DNA of 64,000 nt from NCBI GenBank assembly GCA_003611955.1, contig RAZE01000007.1, positions 62,001 through 126,000 on the forward strand, read 5' to 3'. The DNA is from a bacterium 1XD8-76. Lineage in GTDB: Bacteria; Bacillota; Clostridia; Lachnospirales; Lachnospiraceae. Below the pieces are notes generated by a model. The model searched no databases. It had not been told where the DNA came from and was given only the letters and a program-made list of their open reading frames with translations. Position numbers and translations under genes: made by a program. Shown here piece by piece: positions 17,903 to 26,937 of this stretch (position 1 is the stretch's first letter; each line of letters opens with the position of its first letter).

Positions 17903-18775
17903 TTATATCTTTTCAACGCCAGCCGCCGGGAACATACCCTGTGGACGAATAAGAATAAACACTATAAAGATCAGCCACACAAATACATCTCTATAAGTAG
18001 AAGAAATATATGCGGAAACCATGGTCTCTGCAAAGCCGAGAACTATCGCACCACAGATAGCTCCTTTCAGGCTTCCGATGCCGCCCCATATGCTTGCCAT
18101 CCAAGCTTTCATAGTTCCATAAGCAAAACCGATACCCATATATATGAATTGATAGTACTGGCAGAATAAAAGACCGCCGATAACACCGAGTGCCGCACCT
18201 GCACCGTATACAATCGAAATAACCTTATTGACCGGAATCCCCATTAATGCTGCTGTTTCAATATTCTGGGAGATGCAGATAATACTCTGTCCCCATTTTG
18301 TATATTTCAATGCCAGAGAAATAACCACCATCAGGATCAGGGAAATGGCCAGCAGATAAATCTGAAGAGTACCTATCACAGCTTCTCCAATCTGCACGCT
18401 GCCCATTTTGAAAATTCCGAGATCAAAAGCAAACGTTTCTGCCCCCCAGATTACCTGTACAAGATTTCTCATAATGTAGGCAATTCCCACCGCAGAAATC
18501 GTAGGAGCAACACGCCCTGAATTTCTGAGCGGACGATATGCAAATCGCTCAACCACCACATTTAATACAAATCCGACTACACATCCGATGAGTATGGCCA
18601 GAATCGGGTTCATTCTGCCAAGCAATGTAAATGTAACAAAACATCCCACCGCATAAACATCACCATGTGCAAAATTCAACTTTTCAAGTACGCCATAAAC
18701 CATGTTATATCCGATAGCAAGAAGTGCATATACGGCTCCAACACTCAAGGCATTTACCAAATGTTGTAAAAACAT
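17903..18775 (-). CDS. livH: LIV-type ABC transporter permease
   Basis: 290 residues with about eight membrane segments. 'ALLAIGYNMVYGVLEKLNFAHG' region near the N-end and 'ALMGIPVNKVI' in the cytoplasmic loop are LivH features. AAGGAG precedes the start. The preceding gene in the operon is the racemase-family protein (36-base gap). Confidence 0.9.
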   Translation of the reverse strand: MFLQHLVNALSVGAVYALLAIGYNMVYGVLEKLNFAHGDVYAVGCFVTFTLLGRMNPILAILIGCVVGFVLNVVVERFAYRPLRNSGRVAPTISAVGIAYIMRNLVQVIWGAETFAFDLGIFKMGSVQIGEAVIGTLQIYLLAISLILMVVISLALKYTKWGQSIICISQNIETAALMGIPVNKVISIVYGAGAALGVIGGLLFCQYYQFIYMGIGFAYGTMKAWMASIWGGIGSLKGAICGAIVLGFAETMVSAYISSTYRDVFVWLIFIVFILIRPQGMFPAAGVEKI

Positions 18776-18811
18776 ATTACATTCTCCTTCATATTTTAAG
18801 AACTCATCGCA

Positions 18812-19561
18812 TTATCCCATAAACTCCGGATATATAACCGGATTGATCGCACGTGCCACCATATGTGCAAGTCCGATAAAATCAAATACCGGAATTCCCG
18901 TTTCTCTTGTGACCGCATGTGCATAAGGCGGAATATCGCTGCACTCGAAAACAAAACATTTAATATCCGGATATTCCGAAATAAGTTTTTTCGCCGTATC
19001 TACAAGTTCCGCTTCCATTTTCGCCGGATTGATCGTCTTTTTCGTACATGTCACATGAACATTATAAAATTCTTCCGTATAATCCAATCCGCCGATCGCA
19101 TATTTTATAGATTCATCAATCCCTACTGTCTTTAAGAAATCACCTTTTAGATGATTTCCGCCTGCCGTAAGTATACCCACTCTTCCGGAACCGCCTAACA
19201 TTCTGGATACCATAGGAACCATCAGGAGCGGGGACAAAAATACGGGAATATTTACTGCCGCAGCAACTCTCTGCTGATAAATGGCAAAAAATCCACAACC
19301 GGAGGTAATCGCCTTGCATCCTTCCGCTTCCAGCTCTCTAGCCGCCTCTATAAATATCTGGCATCTGCTTTCGTCCGGTCCGATCTCATCACACCACCAG
19401 TCAGACGGAACTCCCTTTAATACTTTGTAGCGCACAGGAAAATTATAGGACATCGCATTTCCTACATTACCGGGAATCAACGGCGCTCCCATATCAAGCA
19501 TTAAAACTCCAACCGCATCTCCATAAAATGGTCTTCCGCCCTCATATTCTCTGTTTTCCAT
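18812..19561 (-). CDS. Asp/Glu/hydantoin racemase-family protein
   Basis: 249 residues; first gene of the operon, with AAGGAGG before the ATG. The two active-site-type cysteines of this superfamily appear in 'ITSGCGFFA' and 'FVFECSDIPPYAHAV'. Members racemise amino acids or hydantoins or act as maleate-type isomerases without cofactors. Its place with an amino-acid importer suggests it interconverts L and D forms of the imported compound (inference). A truncated relative ends the same operon. Confidence 0.78.
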   Translation of the reverse strand: MENREYEGGRPFYGDAVGVLMLDMGAPLIPGNVGNAMSYNFPVRYKVLKGVPSDWWCDEIGPDESRCQIFIEAARELEAEGCKAITSGCGFFAIYQQRVAAAVNIPVFLSPLLMVPMVSRMLGGSGRVGILTAGGNHLKGDFLKTVGIDESIKYAIGGLDYTEEFYNVHVTCTKKTINPAKMEAELVDTAKKLISEYPDIKCFVFECSDIPPYAHAVTRETGIPVFDFIGLAHMVARAINPVIYPEFMG

Positions 19562-19611
19562 AACTGCCTCCTTCTTTTTTTATTGTATAACTTGTCTTTT
19601 TTATTCATGTT

Positions 19612-19661
19612 GCAAACGTTTGCTGATAGTTATATTTTAATTTAAAACGCAAACGTTTGCA
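19612..19661 (-). promoter_or_regulatory. Paired LacI-type operators and promoter of the racemase/LIV operon
   Basis: The palindrome GCAAACGTTTGC occurs at 19612-19623 and 19649-19660, centres 37 bases apart. On the minus strand, TTGCAA of the upstream copy is followed after 17 bases by TAAAAT, so that operator overlaps the -35 as in the dehydratase promoter at 5.3 kb. The second copy lies just downstream of the -10. Confidence 0.68.
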
Positions 19662-20018
19662 ATACTTTTTTATGCACTTCTTTCCAAAACAGCATATTAC
19701 ATAAAATTTTATTGTTCTTTTTGTCTATTTTTACTCCGCAATATGTTTTATAACTGAACCTAAATAAAAAAAAGAAAAGCAACTAAATTTTCAAAAAATG
19801 TTTTTTGAGGAGTTCCTTGAGAATTTCATTGCCATCCGTGCCGCCATCTGGTAAAATACCCATAATTCGCACTCATTCACAGAGTGCAGATATCTAGAAT
19901 CAAATCTTGCTTCTTTTATATTCAGGCAAGTATCCACTCAAAATTTTACAGCTGAATGGTATGGGATAAAACGGTTACAGCCTGTTTGTGTGCCATACCG
20001 GAAGGGAAGGTGTCACAA
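19662..20018. other. Intergenic stretch with a short coding relic
   Basis: AT-rich DNA without a convincing gene. On the minus strand, roughly 19945 to 19798, an open frame of about 48 codons without a good ribosome site reads 'CELWVFYQMAARMAM' and may be a relic of a larger gene. It was not recognised. Confidence 0.3.
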
Positions 20019-20527
20019 ATGGCAAAAGAGAAAGAAAACAACACGACCGAAAGGCGGCGGACAGGCTCCATGAGCGGGTGTTGTTCAGCGATGTGCTTGG
20101 AAAGTACATCCCGGACTATGAATGTGTTCTGGTCCAGCTCAGGGATTACAGCAATGCAGATCTGATGGAGAAAAAAGATGAACTGTCTGTACTGATGATG
20201 ATAGACAGGCTTAAAAATGTGTCGGATTATGCGATGCTCAGAGACGAAATGGATGAGGCGTTTTTGAAGGAAGCGACGGAAGATTCCCCGGAATACCTGC
20301 TGAAACTGATGGCACAGATCATAGAAGTGTTCTTGATCAAGATGAATGTGCCGCGGGCGGAAGCGGAACTGTTCACGGACCGGATAAAGGAGCGGGAAAT
20401 GGGAGAGCTGTTTAAACATTTTGAAGCCTGGGATGTGCAGGCGGTCAGGAGAGAGGCAGAAAAGGAGGTTAAAGAGGCAAGGGCGGAAGCGCAGAAAGAA
20501 ATTGAAAAAGAAGCAAACAGGGAGTAA
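20019..20527 (+). pseudogene. Rpn-family nuclease/transposase remnant
   Basis: A start-like segment 'MAKEKENNTTERR' (ATG 20019, GGAAGG some way upstream) is in one frame. The rest, from about 20060, is in another frame: 'LFSDVLGKYIPDYECVLVQL' and 'TPEYLL'-like 'SPEYLLKLMAQIIEVFLIKM', then an Arg/Glu/Ala-rich coiled tail. This matches the C-terminal part of Rpn (PD-(D/E)XK) recombination-promoting nucleases common in Lachnospiraceae. The catalytic N-terminal half is missing. The open frame from 19988 is not a functional gene in my view. A terminator follows. Confidence 0.68.
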
Positions 20528-20535
20528 CACCGAAA

Positions 20536-20569
20536 GACCGCCGCATCATTTCTGACGCGGCGGCCTTTT
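20536..20569 (+). terminator. Hairpin terminator after the Rpn remnant
   Basis: CCGCCGC and GCGGCGG pair around a 12-base loop, followed by CCTTTT on the plus strand. AAAG on the other side gives some bidirectional character, so it could also end the PEBP operon on the minus strand. Confidence 0.75.
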
Positions 20570-20623
20570 ATAAGAGGAACTATATGCCATTATAGTTTTC
20601 TGCCTGTATCACATCACTGTACA

Positions 20624-21130
20624 TCAGCCGTTCGGATAAACCCCTTTCAGTTCGGCAACTCCCAGAACCTTTCCCTCGATCGCTTTCCGGAATTCATTGT
20701 AGTAGTAACCGTCCGCCAGATCCACGGCCTCGCTGAGCGCGTACAGCGCCAGCTCATACTCATGGGGACGGTCTTCCGGAGCCGGGCCGCCGTAGCGCCA
20801 GCACAGTTTATTCTCATAGCCTACGCTGCATCCAAAAGTTGTTCTCCCCTGCACAAAAGATTGATCCATCCTCGACGCATCTTCCGCAAGCCCCGTATAA
20901 AAAGCCGGGATATTGGCCGCCAGCCAGTGGAGCCAGATAATTCCCTCCCCTATGCAGTTGTCGTAGTCGATAAATACCAGAGCAAAGCTCTTTGTTCCCT
21001 CCGGCGCTCCCTCCCAGCTCAGCGGAAAGGACAGCTGCGGAATGCCTTCTTCACAGTTGCCGGATTTGGCGCCATATTTCTCAAGGATCTTTCCATCCCG
21101 AAATGCTTCCGAGTATACCTTAAAACTCAT
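20624..21130 (-). CDS. PEBP-like protein (YbhB/YbcL family)
   Basis: 168 residues from ATG 21130 (AAGGAG eight bases upstream). The family motifs 'DYDNCIGEGIIWLHWLAANI' and 'YGGPAPEDRPHEYELALYAL' identify the phosphatidylethanolamine-binding-protein fold, whose bacterial members have no settled function. It follows the flavodoxin gene by 19 bases and is the last gene of a three-gene operon. Confidence 0.85.
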   Translation of the reverse strand: MSFKVYSEAFRDGKILEKYGAKSGNCEEGIPQLSFPLSWEGAPEGTKSFALVFIDYDNCIGEGIIWLHWLAANIPAFYTGLAEDASRMDQSFVQGRTTFGCSVGYENKLCWRYGGPAPEDRPHEYELALYALSEAVDLADGYYYNEFRKAIEGKVLGVAELKGVYPNG

Positions 21131-21149
21131 CTCATTTTCTCCTTCCATC

Positions 21150-21773
21150 TTACCGGATGTAGCTCGTCTTTATTTTCGTCTCTCTCTCAGGTTCCTGAAT
21201 ACCTGCTTTCTTCCCTGCCTCGATGGATTTCAGCAGCCACGCCATATTGCTGCCCACAGAGCGCATCGTCTGCAGGCCTTCCAGATCCTGCTCCACCTCC
21301 TCCGGGTCATGGCCGTGCACCATGTTGGCGTAGTTGGAAGATACCACCGGCATCTCGCTCATCAGGAAATATTTATACAGCACATCTAACGTGGACGTAG
21401 TGCCGCCTCTTCTGGCGGAGGTGACTGCTGCCGCCGGCTTCATCCTGCACGACACACCTGTCATAAACATCCGGTCGAGCAGCGCGCTCAGGGCTCCGTT
21501 GGGAGACATGAAATACGTGGGAGATCCTACCACAAGTCCGTCCGCCGCTTCAAATTTATCGATAATCTCATTGACTATATCCTTCTGAAAAACACATCTG
21601 TGGTTATTCTTTGCGCAGCCGCCGCAGCCGATGCAGCCGCCGATGGCTTTTTTGCCGATTGAAACGATCTCTGTCTCGATACCGTTTTTTTCCAGAGTAT
21701 CCGCCACTTCCCGCAATGCCCTGTGTGTGCAGCCCTTCTCGTTGGGACTTCCGTTAATGAGCAGTACTTTCAT
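21150..21773 (-). CDS. Flavodoxin-fold NAD(P)H-dependent FMN reductase
   Basis: 207 residues from ATG 21773 (AGAGGTG upstream). 'VLLINGSPNEKGCTHRAL' is the phosphate-binding loop of the flavodoxin-like reductase family, and 'VGSPTYFMSPNG' the second FMN loop. The insert 'GCIGCGGCAKNNHRC' with several cysteines is typical of iron-sulfur flavoprotein relatives. Co-transcribed with a flavin reductase and the PEBP gene, so a small redox operon. Confidence 0.83.
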   Translation of the reverse strand: MKVLLINGSPNEKGCTHRALREVADTLEKNGIETEIVSIGKKAIGGCIGCGGCAKNNHRCVFQKDIVNEIIDKFEAADGLVVGSPTYFMSPNGALSALLDRMFMTGVSCRMKPAAAVTSARRGGTTSTLDVLYKYFLMSEMPVVSSNYANMVHGHDPEEVEQDLEGLQTMRSVGSNMAWLLKSIEAGKKAGIQEPERETKIKTSYIR

Positions 21774-21792
21774 CCAAATCACCTCTTAGATT

Positions 21793-22251
21793 TCATCCAA
21801 AATAATATTTCGCATCATATATCAAAGGCTTCTTTCCCCCTGTCTCCCCGGAAAGTACTTCTCCGATAAAGAGCACGTGATCGCCTTCCTTAATAACCTT
21901 CTTCACCTCACAGTATAAGACAGCAGCCGCCCCTTCGATCTCCGGAAGCTCCCGCCATTTGCAGCTGCATGCTGTCAGCTGTGTCTTATCCGTATTTCTT
22001 CCGGACTTAAATCCGCATATTTTCGCCACATCCTCCTGTCCCTCCCCGAGAACCGAAAGGGTAAAGAAAGGATTCTCCTCCAGCAGCGACGCCGTGTAAT
22101 GCCCCGCCGAAACCGCCGCCAGCACCTGGTTGGGCCTTGATGACACCTGTGTCACCCATGCCGCAGTCATCAGATTCTTACCGCCGTTTCCGTCTTCCGC
22201 TCCTATCACATAGACCCCCTGGGTGATCGCACTCATATAATTGTTTGCCAT
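21793..22251 (-). CDS. Flavin reductase-like protein (FMN-binding split barrel)
   Basis: 152 residues from ATG 22251 (AAGGAG upstream). 'KNLMTAAWVTQVSSRPNQVL' and 'VLFIGEVLSGE' fit the flavin reductase domain. It probably binds FMN and either supplies reduced flavin or reduces a small substrate together with the flavodoxin encoded 19 bases downstream. Confidence 0.82.
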   Translation of the reverse strand: MANNYMSAITQGVYVIGAEDGNGGKNLMTAAWVTQVSSRPNQVLAAVSAGHYTASLLEENPFFTLSVLGEGQEDVAKICGFKSGRNTDKTQLTACSCKWRELPEIEGAAAVLYCEVKKVIKEGDHVLFIGEVLSGETGGKKPLIYDAKYYFG

Positions 22252-22317
22252 GACAACTCTCCTTATCTTTCTCACATGTCCGCACAAAAGGCTTTCGGCC
22301 AAAGCTCTGCGGTGACA

Positions 22318-22352
22318 ATATACCCCCGGAACACACCGGCTCCGGGGATATC
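22318..22352 (-). terminator. Hairpin between the sugar operon and the flavin operon
   Basis: ATATCCCCGGA and TTCCGGGGGTATAT pair closely on the minus strand. No T-run follows, so it may only reduce read-through from the isomerase gene. Confidence 0.45.
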
Positions 22353-22359
22353 TTATCTC

Positions 22360-23691
22360 TTACAGAGTAACCACTTCAAAGCCCATATAATCACAGAAAG
22401 CTTTCATCTCTTTCGTGTAATCTCCCTCTTTCAGCAGCAGGTGATGGTCCATGCCGGCATCCATCATGCGGTCGAGAGCTTCCTTTGCGGGCACATCAAA
22501 CTGCAGGTTTACAATCAGCTTGGAGCCGCCTGCGACCCACTCGTCGTAAGTCACTTCCAGTGTGCGTGCCTTTGCCACAAAGATCTTGTAGTTTCCGCCG
22601 TTTCCTACCATGGAGCAGATCGTCACTTCATCCATGGCCTTTACGGGAACACCAACGAAAGTGCCGCGCTCACCGCTGGGATTGATCTGAGTCCTGGTTA
22701 AATCTCCTGCCAGAGACATCGCCGTACTTCCCTCATGGGCCATGGAAACGATATTGCGTTCGCTGTCAAAACTGCCCGCTTCTCCCAATGCCGTAACACC
22801 GCCGCCTGCCAGCGAGTTCATGATATTGATCACAAAAGTATGGGAGAGATCTCCCTCTGTGTCCACATAGACACCCTCGTCCGCCATCCAGGAGGACGTC
22901 AGGTTCATCAGTCCGCCGTAGTTCGGATAGCATTCCGCCGCGATATTGGTCAGATGGTTCTCTTCCATAACTGCCTTCGATGCCAGATACATCTTTGCCA
23001 TATAGATCATAGCTTCCTCGGATGCGGCAACTTTTCCGCTTCTCCTGAGCAGCCTGGAAAGGGCTTCCTTCGCCTCTTCATCGGAATATTCCTCCGCCCT
23101 GTCCATGATGTCTTCCATCTCCAGATGGATAAAGGTAACGCCTGTCTTTTTGGAGAAATCCCACTCTTCCCTGCTCATATCCTGAGGGCCTGCCACTCTC
23201 CAGGTCTGTCTCGGTCCCACCAGAGCGATCTTCATTTTCGCACATTCCTTTACAGCGCGTCCCACTTTTGCGTAAGTCACGATATCATCCGTGACTTCCT
23301 TATCCCCCGGCAGCCCGTACACATACTGATAGCTGTATCCCAGTGCCTTCAGCACGGAACCATAGTGCTGAATACAGCCGATGGAGAAAGTCTCCGTGTA
23401 GGGAATTGCCCAGTAGGTAGCCGGCACTTTGACCATGCTTGTAAAAATGTACTCCAGGGAGTCTAACGCCCAGGTGACCAGCATCACCACGATGGAATCC
23501 ACGTCCGCTTCATTCATCATCTCCGCCGCCGCAATCGCCTGTGACGGCACTTCGATCAAATCCCTGTAGGCAACGACTTCAACGCCCGCCGCTTCCAGGC
23601 TTTTCACTGCCCCTGCCAGAAGTTCAGGTGCTCTCTCTCCACCGGACTCCGCAGGGTTAGCCAGCATCACAAATCCAACTTTCAAACTCAT
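22360..23691 (-). CDS. L-fucose/L-arabinose isomerase-like protein
   Basis: 443 residues. The fold and the C-terminal region ('AAECYPNYGGLMNLTSSWMAD', 'ALGEAGSFDSERN', 'TRTQINPSGERGTFVG') resemble the fucose/arabinose isomerase family, with acidic residues able to hold a divalent metal. It would convert an aldose to a ketose. In the operon, an FGGY kinase and two aldolase-type proteins are encoded upstream, so an isomerase-kinase-aldolase route for an uncommon sugar is plausible. The exact sugar cannot be read from the sequence. Confidence 0.72.
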   Translation of the reverse strand: MSLKVGFVMLANPAESGGERAPELLAGAVKSLEAAGVEVVAYRDLIEVPSQAIAAAEMMNEADVDSIVVMLVTWALDSLEYIFTSMVKVPATYWAIPYTETFSIGCIQHYGSVLKALGYSYQYVYGLPGDKEVTDDIVTYAKVGRAVKECAKMKIALVGPRQTWRVAGPQDMSREEWDFSKKTGVTFIHLEMEDIMDRAEEYSDEEAKEALSRLLRRSGKVAASEEAMIYMAKMYLASKAVMEENHLTNIAAECYPNYGGLMNLTSSWMADEGVYVDTEGDLSHTFVINIMNSLAGGGVTALGEAGSFDSERNIVSMAHEGSTAMSLAGDLTRTQINPSGERGTFVGVPVKAMDEVTICSMVGNGGNYKIFVAKARTLEVTYDEWVAGGSKLIVNLQFDVPAKEALDRMMDAGMDHHLLLKEGDYTKEMKAFCDYMGFEVVTL

Positions 23692-23721
23692 AGTCCATCT
23701 CCTCTTTCTATTCTGCGGTCA

Positions 23722-24609
23722 TTATTTTAAACCTGCAATCTTGAGACCTTCCTCCACTGCCTTCGTCTCTTCCTCGGTAGCGGGAAGAACCGGCATTCTC
23801 GGATCGCCTGCGGGCATGCCGAGCAGTTCAACCGCCTTCTTGAGCAGTGCGGGGAACTTATTCTCGTCGCCGATGGTTGCGGTCAGCGGAGCGAGGTTCC
23901 AGTAAATTTTCTGTGCCTCCTCGATCTTGCCCTCCTGCACAAGATGCAGCATCTCGATCACCTGTTTCGGCGCCACGTTGGCCGTCGCAAGGATGATCGC
24001 CTTAAATCCAACGCAGAATGCGGGAAGCGTCAGATCATCACAGCCTGTGAACAGAGTGATCTCATCCGCGCTGTATTTTCTCAGAATGCCTGCTGCCAGC
24101 GGAAGGCTTCCGGAAGTCTCCTTCATACCCACTACCTCAGGGATCTGAATCAGACGCTCAAACAGCTCCAGATCGATATTGATGCCCGTTGCCGCCGGAT
24201 GATTGTAGAGAATCATGGGAAGCCCCTCTTTAGCCAGCTCCTCAAAATGAGCCACCACACCGTCGTTGTCCGCATTGCCGATGGGAGAAAGGATCAGAGC
24301 TGCATCAGCGCCCGCTTCCTTGACGTCTTTCAAAAATTCCTTTGTCTGAGCCGTCGTCTGCGCCCCTGCCCCTGCGATAACGTAACCGTCGCCGATCACT
24401 TCCTTACATGCCTTAACGCCCGCGATACGCTCTTCCCTTGTCAGGAAAGCATGTTCTCCTGAGGAACCGCTGAATGCAACCCCCGCACAGCCAACGCTCA
24501 TATAATGCTTTACATTTGCTTTCAGCCCTTCCAGATCCATGCTGCCGTCCTTCTTAAAAGGTGTGATCAGTGCCGGGTAAACGCCTTTGAATACAATTGA
24601 TTTTTTCAT
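23722..24609 (-). CDS. DapA/NAL-family aldolase or dehydratase
   Basis: 295 residues in the (beta/alpha)8 family of dihydrodipicolinate synthase. The Schiff-base lysine is in 'VVGMKETSG' and the catalytic Tyr in 'ILYNHPAAT'. The usual substrate-binding 'GTTGE' loop reads 'GSSGE' here. This family includes 2-keto-3-deoxy-sugar-acid aldolases and other lyases; the operon suggests sugar-acid work rather than lysine synthesis. AGGAGG precedes the ATG. Confidence 0.8.
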   Translation of the reverse strand: MKKSIVFKGVYPALITPFKKDGSMDLEGLKANVKHYMSVGCAGVAFSGSSGEHAFLTREERIAGVKACKEVIGDGYVIAGAGAQTTAQTKEFLKDVKEAGADAALILSPIGNADNDGVVAHFEELAKEGLPMILYNHPAATGINIDLELFERLIQIPEVVGMKETSGSLPLAAGILRKYSADEITLFTGCDDLTLPAFCVGFKAIILATANVAPKQVIEMLHLVQEGKIEEAQKIYWNLAPLTATIGDENKFPALLKKAVELLGMPAGDPRMPVLPATEEETKAVEEGLKIAGLK

Positions 24610-24659
24610 TTCCTTTTCCTCCTGTTATCCATTGTTGTTTGAAATTATCATCTCTCTTC

Positions 24660-25322
24660 TTACAAGAGACCTATTACATACTCCAGATTCTCACGGAACG
24701 TTCCTTCTTTTACAAAGTTTTTCGAGAATAAAGCGCTTCCCATCGTAAATGTCCAGGGATTCATCTCTTTTACGATCGCCACTCTCTCATCGCTGCCGAT
24801 GCTGCCTGCCAGACAGACAGGGTGTTTTGCCTTTGCCACAAATTCTTTGCAGAACTCATTTACGTTCGCCCCGGTATAACGGTATCCAAGCAGATCCGTT
24901 CCGTAGATGCCCTTCGCCGCAAAATCCGCTTCCTGTGCCAGCATTTCCTCCACCGTACCTTCCAGAATACTGGGAGTCTGTGATACCCTGCCGACAAACG
25001 GGCAGTATTTCATGGAGGTAGTCTTCACATATTCATAAACACTGTCAAAATAAAGTGTGCCGAGAAGGTAGTCAAAGCCACACTCCACGCCCAGTTTTGC
25101 CCCTCTCATACATTCCTCTTCCGTGTAGCTCACAACCTCCAGGAATGTAGTTTTGCCGGCAGCCTTCATCGTGTCCACCAGTTTCTTCATCGCTGCGGGC
25201 TCCAGTCCGTGATCCTTAAATCCCCAGTACTTAACCGGCAGATCGGCACAGCTCTCGAATACTTCCTGCGCATCCTTCACGGTCACATCATTGTGTGTCA
25301 ACATTACAATCAGTTCTGACAT
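24660..25322 (-). CDS. Conserved protein of probable TIM-barrel fold
   Basis: 220 residues. The alternating pattern of hydrophobic strands and helices ('TFLEVVSYTEEECMRGAKLGVECGFDYLLGT', shown in part) and 'VCLAGSIGSDERV' near the C-end, a typical phosphate-binding loop, suggest an (alpha/beta)8 barrel with a phosphorylated substrate. I have no settled function for the family. Its place between a sugar kinase and a DapA-like aldolase hints at an aldolase or epimerase (inference). Confidence 0.6.
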   Translation of the reverse strand: MSELIVMLTHNDVTVKDAQEVFESCADLPVKYWGFKDHGLEPAAMKKLVDTMKAAGKTTFLEVVSYTEEECMRGAKLGVECGFDYLLGTLYFDSVYEYVKTTSMKYCPFVGRVSQTPSILEGTVEEMLAQEADFAAKGIYGTDLLGYRYTGANVNEFCKEFVAKAKHPVCLAGSIGSDERVAIVKEMNPWTFTMGSALFSKNFVKEGTFRENLEYVIGLL

Positions 25323-25349
25323 TTTGTTTCTCCCTTCTTCCTTTACATT

Positions 25350-26867
25350 TTATAGTGTATTTTGAAAGCATCCTTCCAGATCGTGGAAAAGTCTGCAATA
25401 CATCTCATAATTTCTGTCATATACTTCTTTGTTCGTCGGATCGGCCTTATAGGTATCCTTGATCTGAATCATATTGTTCACGGCATCTTCCACGCTTTTG
25501 AAGATCCCGGTAGCCGCCCCCGCCAGGATCGCTGCGCCCAGACACCCCGCTTCTTTTGTCTTTACCGTCACCAGCGTCACATCGTTGATATCCGATTTGA
25601 TCTGATTCCAGACAGGGCTCTTTGCACCGCCGCCGATGGACCGCACCTCATCCACCTGAACTCCCATATTTTTCAGCGCTTCCAGGTTTCTCCTCAGAAT
25701 GAAACCGAGGGATTCCATAATGGCCCTGGCGAAATGAGGCCTCTTATGGTTCAGCGTAAACCCAAACCACACGCCCTTTGCTTTTGCGTTCATATCCGGG
25801 GCCATGGAGCCCGCCAGATGGGGAAGCATCACAAGCCCTTCGCAGCCCGGTTCCACTTTGGAAACCTCCCTGCTGATGATGTCGTATGCATCCCCGCCTC
25901 CCAGCGCTTCCGTATCCATCTCCGCCTGACAGAACTTATCACGGAACCACCGCAACGTCATGCCGCCGTTTGTAAAGGTATGTATCATATATGTATCCGG
26001 CAGAGCGAAATAGTGCAGCGGCATTGTCCTCGTAGGGTCGAACACCGGATGGGAAACCGGCGCCACAATGGCAAGGGCCGCACCGATCGTCTCTGAAAAC
26101 ATGCCTTCTTTGATATTTCCCGCACCTATGGCACAGGCTACCTGGTCCAGAGCCCCCGTGCAGACAGTCACCTTGCAGTCAAGTCCCAGCTCTTTCGCCG
26201 TCTCCTCCAGCATGGTTCCCACGACAACACCGGATTCTTCCACTACCGGCAGCTGGCTCTCCCGGATCCCGATAAAGTCTAACATCTCCTTCCAGTAACA
26301 TTTCTTTGTGATATCCCAGTAAGTGGAGGAACATACCAAGGACCCCTCCGTGTAGAAATATCCTGTCATCCGATAAAGAAAATAGTCTTCTATCAGCAAA
26401 AACTTATCGGTGCTCTCAAACACCTCCGGCTCATTTCTTTTCAGCCACAGGATTTTGGACGCCGGCCAGCAGGGCTCAAAGCTGACCTGGCCGGTCACTT
26501 TATAGCACATCTCATCGCCGAATTTTTCCTTCAACATCACCGCTTCTTCTTCCGCCCGGTTATCCATCCAGACGATAGCCGGCCGGAGCACTCTGCCGTT
26601 TTTGTCAATACACAAAAGCGTCTCCCCCTGAGCGGAAATAGCCAGAGATATCTCATCATCCGATTGAAAGGCATAAGTCTTTTTTAAATCATCCAGTCCA
26701 TTTTTAAATGCAGTCCAATAGGTCTGTGCTTCCACTTCCACAAAATTTACTTTCGGCGTATTTAACGGATACTCCTGTGTGGATACGCCAAGCATCGTCC
26801 CCTTTTCATCAAACAATGCGATCTTTAAGGCTGTCGTTCCCAGATCAAGTCCAATCAGTAATTTCAT
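25350..26867 (-). CDS. FGGY-family carbohydrate kinase (xylulokinase-like)
   Basis: 505 residues from ATG 26867 (AAGGGAG upstream; first gene of the operon). 'LIGLDLGTTALKIALFDEKG' is the phosphate-1 loop of the actin-like kinases, and 'VRSIGGGAKSPVWNQIKSDI' is the second FGGY signature. It phosphorylates a ketose or polyol with ATP. Length and signature fit xylulokinase-type enzymes, but the isomerase partner is fucose-like, so the substrate is open. Confidence 0.86.
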   Translation of the reverse strand: MKLLIGLDLGTTALKIALFDEKGTMLGVSTQEYPLNTPKVNFVEVEAQTYWTAFKNGLDDLKKTYAFQSDDEISLAISAQGETLLCIDKNGRVLRPAIVWMDNRAEEEAVMLKEKFGDEMCYKVTGQVSFEPCWPASKILWLKRNEPEVFESTDKFLLIEDYFLYRMTGYFYTEGSLVCSSTYWDITKKCYWKEMLDFIGIRESQLPVVEESGVVVGTMLEETAKELGLDCKVTVCTGALDQVACAIGAGNIKEGMFSETIGAALAIVAPVSHPVFDPTRTMPLHYFALPDTYMIHTFTNGGMTLRWFRDKFCQAEMDTEALGGGDAYDIISREVSKVEPGCEGLVMLPHLAGSMAPDMNAKAKGVWFGFTLNHKRPHFARAIMESLGFILRRNLEALKNMGVQVDEVRSIGGGAKSPVWNQIKSDINDVTLVTVKTKEAGCLGAAILAGAATGIFKSVEDAVNNMIQIKDTYKADPTNKEVYDRNYEMYCRLFHDLEGCFQNTL

Positions 26868-26937
26868 TCCTGCTTCTCCCTTCTGAATCATCTGTCATTA
26901 CCCTTCTCTGTCTTTCATCCTATCAGAGTTTGTTCAT

